A stretch of DNA of 64,000 nucleotides, taken from a bacterium. Its GTDB lineage: Bacteria; Bacteroidota; Ignavibacteria; Kapaibacteriales; UBA7675. Under the pieces are notes generated by a model. The model saw nothing but the letters and a program-made list of their open reading frames with translations. It made no database searches and had not been told where the DNA came from. The stretch spans positions 1-64,000 of the forward strand of contig JAUIKM010000027.1 of the NCBI GenBank assembly GCA_030430495.1, written 5' to 3'. Of the stretch, positions 56,314 to 62,438 are shown piece by piece. Within the stretch, counting starts at the first letter, position 1. Every line of letters starts with the position of its first letter. Made by a program: the position numbers and the translations under genes.

Positions 56314-56344
56314 ACGAGCTGTGCGGTCCAAGGGCACACAGCTC
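56314..56344 (+). repeat. Intergenic 31-nt hairpin repeat, copy 2
   Basis: It begins ACGAGCTGTG, has a TCCAAGGGC core and ends CACAGCTC. GAGCTGTG/CACAGCTC form a perfect 8-bp outer stem. It agrees at 26 of 31 positions with 29715-29745 (minus). TTTT follows, so it could also terminate transcripts. Confidence 0.5.
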
Positions 56345-56654
56345 TTTTGGTTAGTCACCGAGACAAATTTCCAACAACACCATCATTTGCGGCACAGATT
56401 ACGAATAGACGATTACCGCTCAGTCTGGTAAAATATCAAACACGCCTTGCACTTTTGACAGTGTTTGCTATTTTTGTCTTCGTTGTTTGTGCCTCTCGCA
56501 ATATTCTCAAACCGATTCGCTGACAGAACCTGACGGAATTTTGCGAGCGGTTGTCCGCTGTTATCGCGTAGTGTGAGGGAAATGGCTCAACCGCCAAAAA
56601 AATTGGAGCCATTTTTGGAGTTGTGTACCTATTCACTAAAATCAGGCTGTCGCG

Positions 56655-57005
56655 ATGTCTTGCAAATCATTGATTCTTTGCTCAGCTATTCTCGTGTTGA
56701 TGGCCGTTTCCAGCGCCGACGCCAGATTCACACGTGTGACAAGGGACGGCGGTCCACACGGATTCAAAGACACATGGGTGGAACGCGACGGTGATGAAAC
56801 CTACATTGAATGCTCTGGACCCGGGTGGACCAAGTGTCCGGATAAGTCCGTTGTGCCGGTTGAACAGGACCTGGTGGACTACGCTGTTTTGCAGATCGAA
56901 CTCGGCAATCTCAATGGTCTGTTGACAGATCCCGGATCCGGACTGACTGTCTCCTGGGATTCCGACGATGTTGAAATGAGTAATTCCGATATTGTCGTGG
57001 AATGA
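56655..57005 (+). CDS. Small secreted two-cysteine protein
   Basis: This 116-residue protein has a signal peptide (LILCSAILVLMAVSSADA). The mature chain contains FTRVTRDGGPHGFKDTWVER, then ECSGPGWTKCPDK with its only two cysteines eight apart, and a polar C-terminus (DSDDVEMSNSDIVVE). I recognise no family. Small exported Cys proteins of this kind precede 6-bladed-propeller genes in some Bacteroidota (the NVEALA group). The NVEALA motif itself is absent, so that comparison is only by size and position. It is followed after 25 bp by the propeller gene. Its ATG has no strong ribosome binding site. Confidence 0.6.
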   Translation: MSCKSLILCSAILVLMAVSSADARFTRVTRDGGPHGFKDTWVERDGDETYIECSGPGWTKCPDKSVVPVEQDLVDYAVLQIELGNLNGLLTDPGSGLTVSWDSDDVEMSNSDIVVE

Positions 57006-57030
57006 TTTCTCACCTGCCCGGTATTGCCAT

Positions 57031-58275
57031 ATGGTCGATCCAGCTTTGTTTAAGTTAAAGCTCTGTATCTTTCTGGGCGTCGGCTGTTTGTTGTGCCCGG
57101 CGTTTAGTGCGGCGGGCGATCTTCGCGAAGTGATTGATTACCGGGCTTCCATCGTCCTTCCCATGCAGTTCGAGTACCCGCAGAAATTTACGGGCTTGTT
57201 GCATGATAACACCTTGTATCTCTATCTCGATCAGGTACGTCAGGACGCTGTCGACTTTTGTGTTGTAAACTTGGAGTCGCGGACCGCCGAGCTCGTGCCC
57301 GGCCGCTTCGAGTCTGCTCCCGGCGCGGATGAAGACAACGTGGTTGTTACGTACATGGCCGACATGGCAATGTGTAACAATCAGTTGTTTCTTCTTTCAG
57401 CCAACGAGGTTGTGATTGTCTTTGACGTGGACGCCGAGTCCGGCATCCGTTTTAATCGGTCAATGCCCGTGCGGCGCCCGTTCAACTCAATTGCCGCGGC
57501 CGGAGAGAATATTCTCGCGTCGTTTATTTACGACTATCATCCAAAAACGAGCACGGTGAAAAAGCTTGTTCAGTTGCTCAGTCCTGACGATCTGAGTCCG
57601 ATCGGTGAATTCACGCCGGCGTTTTATCCGATTGAGTTGAGTCTGTTTAAGCCGAATCACTGGGTCGACGTACATTCAACAAAAATAGCCGTCGCCAACG
57701 CGGCCACCTACGACATTGCAGTTCTGGATCTGGAGTTTCAACCACGGCACAGAATTACACGCCGTCCGCCGTACTGGCGGCAAATCGACACGACTGAGCT
57801 GCTCAACAAAACCACGGGCATCCCGCCTGAAGAAGTCCGCGCCAAAATCAATGTTATCACACCAATGGTCGATGCGGCATCCATGTTGTCCAGTGTGCGT
57901 TTTCTTGCACCCGACCTGTTAAGTGTTGAAGTCATTGATGGCCGGGATGAATCGGGCCTGCTGCGGGTTCTGCACGACTTCTGGAAATTTGACGGCAAAG
58001 AGTGGATTCTGTTTAAGTCGGACCTGCAACGCACGGCCTATGCCGCCAACGACGGAGGCCTGATCGACTCGGCCTCTTTTCCAATAAAAGACTATCGCAA
58101 TATGCGCTTCAGCAATCAGGAGTATTTTCTGACGCTGCGTTATGGTTCGGGCGAAAGTCCCATCGGATGCACGGCGGCGCATTTCCAGGAGCGTGAAGAT
58201 TCATTGCTGTCCGTCAATTCACCACGACTGATTGTCGACGTATTTACGTGGAAGTGGTCCAATGCGGCGAAGTAA
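57031..58275 (+). CDS. 6-bladed-propeller-like secreted protein
   Basis: The 414 residues start at 57031, which leads into a signal peptide (FKLKLCIFLGVGCLLCPAFS). The in-frame TTG 56992 would give a start that overlaps the previous gene. The body shows repeated strand units of the 6-bladed propeller type seen in Bacteroidota DUF4221/5128-like proteins: LHDNTLYLYLDQ, AMCNNQLFLLSANEVVIVFDV and VHSTKIAVANAATYDIAVLDL. I see no catalytic motif. The stop overlaps the next gene by 14 nt, so the pair is likely translationally coupled. The role is unknown; ligand binding or a partner for the small Cys protein are possibilities. Confidence 0.6.
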   Translation: MVDPALFKLKLCIFLGVGCLLCPAFSAAGDLREVIDYRASIVLPMQFEYPQKFTGLLHDNTLYLYLDQVRQDAVDFCVVNLESRTAELVPGRFESAPGADEDNVVVTYMADMAMCNNQLFLLSANEVVIVFDVDAESGIRFNRSMPVRRPFNSIAAAGENILASFIYDYHPKTSTVKKLVQLLSPDDLSPIGEFTPAFYPIELSLFKPNHWVDVHSTKIAVANAATYDIAVLDLEFQPRHRITRRPPYWRQIDTTELLNKTTGIPPEEVRAKINVITPMVDAASMLSSVRFLAPDLLSVEVIDGRDESGLLRVLHDFWKFDGKEWILFKSDLQRTAYAANDGGLIDSASFPIKDYRNMRFSNQEYFLTLRYGSGESPIGCTAAHFQEREDSLLSVNSPRLIVDVFTWKWSNAAK

Positions 58276-58846
58276 ACATCTGCCGGCCGTGTTGTTCGCG
58301 CTGCTGTGTTATTCCGCGCCTGGCGGAGAAAACCATGCGGAACAGATTACCACGCTGCCCACAGTCAATCTGGCCCGCGACACCGTCGATCTCATGCAGT
58401 TGCCGTTTGAGCGTATCCTGGCTGTTGCAGTTAAACGCAACAGTTGCAAACTGTGTTTTACCGAACTGGAGTCGTTTCTGATTGACTCTCTGCGCTGCCC
58501 CGAAAAAGGCATCTTTTTGTTGGCCATCGTTCAATTCGGCGACCGGTCGCTGAGTCGGCGTGAAGGCGCCGCATTTGTACGCACATATCTGCCGCGATTC
58601 GACACAACCTTGTTTGCTGCCGAGAATCCGTCAAACGTCGAAAAAGAGGCTGACAGTCTTTTGCAGGATATCCATTTAACTCCCGCTGTGATGATTTTAG
58701 AGCCGAACGACACGTCGCCGGTGAAATGGCTGAAATACGCCGAATTGTTCGGCGGGGCCGAATTGCAGTCCGCCACTGGAGACCTGTCGCAATCCGCGAA
58801 GCGCCGTCTGACAGAAATCCTGGTCGACGCTTCCGACTGGAAGTAA
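58262..58846 (+). CDS. CxxC thioredoxin-like secreted protein
   Basis: The 194-residue protein starts at 58262 within the end of the propeller gene. The N-terminus is a signal peptide (KHLPAVLFALLCYSA). The mature chain has FERILAVAVKRNSCKLCFTELESF, with a C-x-x-C at the point where thioredoxin-fold proteins carry their active site. It then has GIFLLAIVQFGD and, near residue 155, LTPAVMILEPND, which resembles the cis-Pro strand (TPAVMIL). I infer a thioredoxin-like oxidoreductase or peptide-modifying partner acting outside the cytoplasm. It ends the presumed three-gene operon. A third Cys (C89) lies after the CxxC. Confidence 0.6.
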   Translation: MRRSKHLPAVLFALLCYSAPGGENHAEQITTLPTVNLARDTVDLMQLPFERILAVAVKRNSCKLCFTELESFLIDSLRCPEKGIFLLAIVQFGDRSLSRREGAAFVRTYLPRFDTTLFAAENPSNVEKEADSLLQDIHLTPAVMILEPNDTSPVKWLKYAELFGGAELQSATGDLSQSAKRRLTEILVDASDWK

Positions 58847-58931
58847 ATGACATTGGTTCATCCACAGCTGTCCCGGTCGGGAAGAAAAGGGCTCCGGATT
58901 ATACTGAACGACAAGGAGATTCAGATGACCA
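58847..58931. other. Gap after the trio, with a strong ribosome binding site
   Basis: It contains AAGGAGATTCAG followed by ATG at 58925, an almost ideal site. The frame it opens is only nine codons (MTSVKHREP). The next GTG (58932, other frame) opens the 69-codon reading frame. Confidence 0.3.
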
Positions 58932-59141
58932 GTGTTAAACACAGAGAGCCGTAAACCTGCCAGGCTCTCGGCTCTTGTAGTTTCCGGTGCGCTGTGCGTT
59001 TCTCTCCCGCCGACAAACAAAAAGGCATTTAAAGGCCAGGCGCAGCCTGAAGCCGCTCAGTCAGAAGTGTGGCGCGATGTGATCAGCAAAACAATCAAAA
59101 AGCGCTCAACCATGCACCCGGCAAAGAAACCAGCCAGGTGA
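58932..59141 (+). CDS. Possible small exported protein, 69 residues
   Basis: A GTG start follows a strong AAGGAG at wide spacing. The N-terminal stretch RLSALVVSGALCVSLPP could be a weak signal or membrane segment; the rest is basic (TIKKRSTMHPAKKPAR). It sits where fliO is often found ahead of fliP, but it is too short and unlike FliO. It may be a decayed gene or a chance frame. Confidence 0.2.
   Translation: MLNTESRKPARLSALVVSGALCVSLPPTNKKAFKGQAQPEAAQSEVWRDVISKTIKKRSTMHPAKKPAR
58944..58969 (+). terminator. Weak terminator-like hairpin after the trio
   Basis: GAGAGCC/GGCTCTC 7-bp stem with a 12-nt loop, about 100 nt past the last gene of the trio. The T-tract is poor (GGCTCTTGTAG). Confidence 0.4.
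59012..59026 (+). repeat. Dispersed motif copy 6, variant (GACAAACAAAAAGGC)
   Basis: It shares the first 13 bases with the 15-nt copy at 315, then GC in place of TC. It lies in the region before fliP. Confidence 0.4.
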
Positions 59142-59222
59142 GCGGCAAAACCACCAGCCGCAAATTCGGCACGATAGTTGCGCAGTGATCGGCGGAGCCT
59201 GTGTACTATCTGCGGCGATTCC

Positions 59223-60050
59223 ATGTGGCAAAAACTCATTCAGCACGTCAAAATCCATAAGCGCGGGGCGATCGTTCTGGTCGTGCTGCTGGGCGTTTTT
59301 GCGGCCCTCGGGGCGGTCGAAATGTGGGCCCAGAACAGTACCGGCGGCGGTGCGGGCGGCACAAGCTTCGGTCTGCCGTCGATCTCGCTGGGGATTGACG
59401 AAGCCGACTCGCCGGATGATTTTGTGACGACGATCCAGCTGTTGATGATGCTGACGGTGCTGACGCTGGCCCCGTCCATCCTCGTCATGATGACGTGTTT
59501 TACGCGCATGATCGTGGTTTTCCACTTCCTGAAACAGGCGCTGGCCACGCATACCCAGCCGCCCGCACAGGTGCTCGTCGGGCTGGCGCTGTTCCTGACC
59601 CTGTTTGTGATGACGCCCGTGCTGGACGAGGCCAACACCAACGGCCTGCAGCCCTACCTGAACGAGGAAATTACCCAGGCCGAAGCGGTCGACAGAATGA
59701 TTGAACCTTTCCGCGAGTTCATGCTGAAACACACGCGGGAAGAGGATCTGGCGCTTTTTGTCAAGCTGCAGAGCGGCGAAAAACCGGAGTCGATTGACGA
59801 CGTGAGCCTGCTGGCGATTATTCCGGCGTTTACGATCAGCGAGCTGCGCACGGGCTTCCAGATTGGCTTTGTGATTTTTATTCCGTTTCTGATAATCGAC
59901 ATGATTATCGCAAGTATTCTGATGTCGCTCGGGATGATGCTCCTGCCGCCGCAGCTGATTTCGCTGCCGGTGAAGGTGCTGCTGTTTATCCTGGTCGACG
60001 GCTGGTATCTGATAGTTTCGTCGCTCATGGAAAGTGTGGCGGCGGTGTAG
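59223..60050 (+). CDS. fliP: Flagellar export gate protein FliP
   Basis: This 275-residue integral membrane protein of the type III export gate forms a FliP-FliQ-FliR complex in the basal body. It starts at 59223; an earlier start at 59178 would add a non-hydrophobic stretch. After a first membrane segment (AIVLVVLLGVFAALGAV) come a helix with MMTCFTRMIVVFHFLKQALAT and the family signature PAFTISELRTGFQIGFVIFIPFLIIDMIIASILMSLGMMLLPP near residues 200-245. It is the first gene of the fliP-fliQ-fliR-flhB-flhA cluster. A 376-bp gap separates it from the trio upstream, so it probably has its own promoter. Confidence 0.97.
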   Translation: MWQKLIQHVKIHKRGAIVLVVLLGVFAALGAVEMWAQNSTGGGAGGTSFGLPSISLGIDEADSPDDFVTTIQLLMMLTVLTLAPSILVMMTCFTRMIVVFHFLKQALATHTQPPAQVLVGLALFLTLFVMTPVLDEANTNGLQPYLNEEITQAEAVDRMIEPFREFMLKHTREEDLALFVKLQSGEKPESIDDVSLLAIIPAFTISELRTGFQIGFVIFIPFLIIDMIIASILMSLGMMLLPPQLISLPVKVLLFILVDGWYLIVSSLMESVAAV

Positions 60051-60098
60051 GCGCGGTCCGGGCGGACCAGCCATTATCAACTCTGACGGGGACTCAAC

Positions 60099-60365
60099 AT
60101 GACCGAGGAAATGGTCGTTTTTCTGGCGCGCGAATCGTTTTACTACGTGCTGCTGATCGCGGGGCCGCTGCTGCTGCTGTCGCTGATCGTTGGTCTGACG
60201 GTCTCGATTTTCCAGGCGGCGACCTCGATTTCAGAGCAGACGCTGACCTTTGTACCCAAGTTGATTGTCGTGTTTATTGTGACGGTGGCGGTGATGCCAT
60301 TCATGATTTCCAATCTCAAGACCTTCACCATTGAGTTGTTCAATATGATACCGGAACTGGGTTAG
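60099..60365 (+). CDS. fliQ: Flagellar export gate protein FliQ
   Basis: The 88-residue protein has two transmembrane helices (about 14-36 and 50-75) and the family features FYYVLLIAGPLLLLSLIVGL and SIFQAATSISEQTLTFVPKL. It helps form the export channel with FliP and FliR. It starts 48 bp after fliP and ends 68 bp before fliR. Length is typical (about 89). Confidence 0.97.
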   Translation: MTEEMVVFLARESFYYVLLIAGPLLLLSLIVGLTVSIFQAATSISEQTLTFVPKLIVVFIVTVAVMPFMISNLKTFTIELFNMIPELG

Positions 60366-60433
60366 CGCCGTGCGCGGCAAGCTGACTGCGAACAATCCAC
60401 AAAAGTGTTATAACTGGACAATATTGACCAAAA

Positions 60434-61237
60434 ATGCCTGTGCCCGACGGACTGACGATGGAAATGTTGACGGAGCGCTTTCTTGTGGGCGTTCTGTTTT
60501 TTGTGCGCGTCACGGGCATGATGATGGTTGCGCCGTTTTTCGGCAATCCGGCAATTCTGACGCAGATAAAAGTCATCCTGGCGGTGATTATCGCGATCGT
60601 GATGACGGCGGCATTTGGCGAGGGGCAGGCGCCGCTGATACTGGAACCGATGTTTTTGCTTGTCCTCGTGTTCAAAGAGGCATTCGTCGGCATCGTGATC
60701 GGCTATTCGTCGAACCTGCTGTTTCAGGCGGTGCGTTTTGCCGGCGGCCTGGCCGACTTCGACATGGGGTATCAGACTTCCGCGCTGTTCAACCTGAACC
60801 TGAACGCACCGACGCTGGTCGGCGAGATTCAGTGGCTGGCGGCGCTGATGCTGTTTCTGGTGCTGAACGGGCATCACTTCCTGATCGAGGCGGTCTATGC
60901 CAGCGTGGAAGCCGTGCCCGTGGGGCATTTTGCGTTTTCCGGTCCGACGATAGAACTGCTGATCCGGCTGGTGACGCAGATGTTCCTGATAGGCACCAAG
61001 ATTGCGGCTCCGGTGATTATCGCGCTGTTTATCACCAACCTGGCGCTGGCTTTGCTGGCGCGCGTGGCGCCGCAGATTAACATTTTTGTGCTGAGCTTTC
61101 AGTTTAAAATCATCATCGGTCTTTTGACCCTGATGATAACAACGCCGGTGTTTATCTACGTGATGAAAAACGCGCTGGAGTTGTTTGAAGGCTACATCCT
61201 TGAAGTCATACTCAGTTTGCAGGCCGCGGCAACATAA
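60434..61237 (+). CDS. fliR: Flagellar export gate protein FliR
   Basis: The 267-residue protein has several membrane helices. FFVRVTGMMMVAPFFGNPAI and FIGVVIGYSSNLLF-type segments match the family, as do DFDMGYQTSALFNLNLNAPTL and the C-terminal LALLARVAPQINIF. It completes the export gate together with FliP and FliQ. Two starts are possible (60434 and 60458), neither with a clear ribosome binding site. The following flhB is preceded by a hairpin (61268-61286). Confidence 0.95.
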   Translation: MPVPDGLTMEMLTERFLVGVLFFVRVTGMMMVAPFFGNPAILTQIKVILAVIIAIVMTAAFGEGQAPLILEPMFLLVLVFKEAFVGIVIGYSSNLLFQAVRFAGGLADFDMGYQTSALFNLNLNAPTLVGEIQWLAALMLFLVLNGHHFLIEAVYASVEAVPVGHFAFSGPTIELLIRLVTQMFLIGTKIAAPVIIALFITNLALALLARVAPQINIFVLSFQFKIIIGLLTLMITTPVFIYVMKNALELFEGYILEVILSLQAAAT

Positions 61238-61267
61238 ACGCCGCCCTGTGTGTTTTTGGGTGTTAAA

Positions 61268-61286
61268 CGGCGTCGCCCCGACGCCG
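61268..61286 (+). other. Hairpin immediately upstream of flhB
   Basis: CGGCGTC/GACGCCG 7-bp stem with a 5-nt loop, ending just before the GGAGG site of flhB. It could modulate flhB translation or stabilise the transcript; no T-run follows. Confidence 0.4.
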
Positions 61287-61302
61287 GCGGAGGCAAAGTC
61301 CG

Positions 61303-62394
61303 ATGGCTGAAAACGCCGACGGCCAGGAGAAGTCCGAACAGGCCACCCCCAAGCGCCTCGAACAGGCGCGCGACCGCGGGCAGGTGGCCAAGAGCGTCGA
61401 CACAACGACGGCGGCGTTACTGCTGCTCGGCATACTCGTGGTCTATCTTTTCAGCGGCCGCCTGGTGGATCAGTTGCGCGCGTTTTCACAGGCGCTCTTT
61501 GTCAACTCCGGCTTCATTCAGATCAACGACAGCACCACGCCCGAATACTTCATGCAGCTGGCCTTTTTTATCGCCTTTACGATTTTACCGGTGCTGGTAA
61601 TCATTTACGCCGTGGCGCTCGGTGCGGAAATCATGCAGGTCGGCGTTCATTTTGCGTCCAAAAAGTTTACCGAGGGCGTCGACTTCAAACGCGTGTTTAA
61701 TCCGTTTACCGGTATAAAAAACACCTTCTTTTCCTCGCGTACGGTCGTCGAGTTCGTCAAAGGGCTGTTCAAGATTCTGATTATCGGTACGGTTGTGTAC
61801 TCGGTGCTGGCGCCGCGCGCCTCGTCGATCATGGTGATTATGACGATGCCATTTGTCGAGCTGGGGCCGTTCATGACGGAGCTCGCGTTTGAGTTGGTGT
61901 ACAAGGTGGGGCTGGCCTATATCATTATCGCCCTGGCGGACTTTTTCTACCAGAAATGGAAGTTCCGCAAGGACATGATGATGACCAAGCAGGAAACTCG
62001 CGACGAAAACAAACAGATGGAAGGCGATGTGCGCATGAAAGCGCGCATACGCCAGATGGGTCGCAATCGATTGCAGCGCCTGATGTTACAACGCGTCAAG
62101 GACGCCGACGTGGTCATCACCAACCCGACGCACTACGCCGTGGCGCTCAAGTACGACATCGAGACGATGGACGCGCCGCGCGTGCTCGCCAAAGGCGCCG
62201 ACTTCCTGGCGTTGCAGATCCGCAAAATTGCGACGGAAAACAATGTGCCGATCGTGGAAGAAAAAGCTTTGGCACGAAGCTTGTACGCTATGGTCGACAT
62301 CGATCAGGTGATTCCCGAGTCCCTGTTCACAGCCGTGGCGCAGATTCTGGCCACGGTGTACCGCGCACGGCAGGACGCCGCGCAACAAAGTTAA
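61303..62394 (+). CDS. flhB: Flagellar export switch protein FlhB
   Basis: The 363 residues have four membrane helices in the first 220 residues and a cytoplasmic C-terminal domain. The start is preceded by GGAGG. It opens with EKSEQATPKRLEQARDRGQVA, the family start. The self-cleavage motif N-P-T-H lies at about 274-277 (DVVITNPTHYAVALKYD), between Asn and Pro. Known role: switches export from rod/hook-type to filament-type substrates after cleavage. FlhB and FlhA usually stand in one operon, as here. Confidence 0.97.
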   Translation: MAENADGQEKSEQATPKRLEQARDRGQVAKSVDTTTAALLLLGILVVYLFSGRLVDQLRAFSQALFVNSGFIQINDSTTPEYFMQLAFFIAFTILPVLVIIYAVALGAEIMQVGVHFASKKFTEGVDFKRVFNPFTGIKNTFFSSRTVVEFVKGLFKILIIGTVVYSVLAPRASSIMVIMTMPFVELGPFMTELAFELVYKVGLAYIIIALADFFYQKWKFRKDMMMTKQETRDENKQMEGDVRMKARIRQMGRNRLQRLMLQRVKDADVVITNPTHYAVALKYDIETMDAPRVLAKGADFLALQIRKIATENNVPIVEEKALARSLYAMVDIDQVIPESLFTAVAQILATVYRARQDAAQQS

Positions 62395-62408
62395 AAAGCA
62401 GAAGTTTC

Positions 62409-62438
62409 ATGGCTGAGGTAGAGCGACAGAATGGCTGA
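62409..62438 (+). other. Nine-codon leader frame overlapping flhA start
   Basis: ATG at 62409 opens MAEVERQNG and stops at 62436-62438, overlapping the flhA ATG (62431) in another frame. Its first residues (MAE) resemble the FlhA and FlhB starts. It could couple translation, or be chance. Confidence 0.25.

Larger units (their letters stand above)
56158..56654. other. Intergenic region with repeats before the propeller trio
   Basis: About 500 bp holds a full copy of the dispersed 16-mer (56233-56248, minus) and the 31-nt hairpin repeat (56314-56344). A TGGCTC/GAGCCA hairpin with five T follows (56583-56616), 39 nt before the small secreted protein gene. That hairpin could act as an attenuator or terminator in the leader. 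No gene was seen. Confidence 0.45.

Noticed and set aside
58932-59141. fliO
   Set aside because: Position fits but length (69 codons), weak hydrophobic segment and basic tail do not match FliO. Kept only as a low-confidence small frame.
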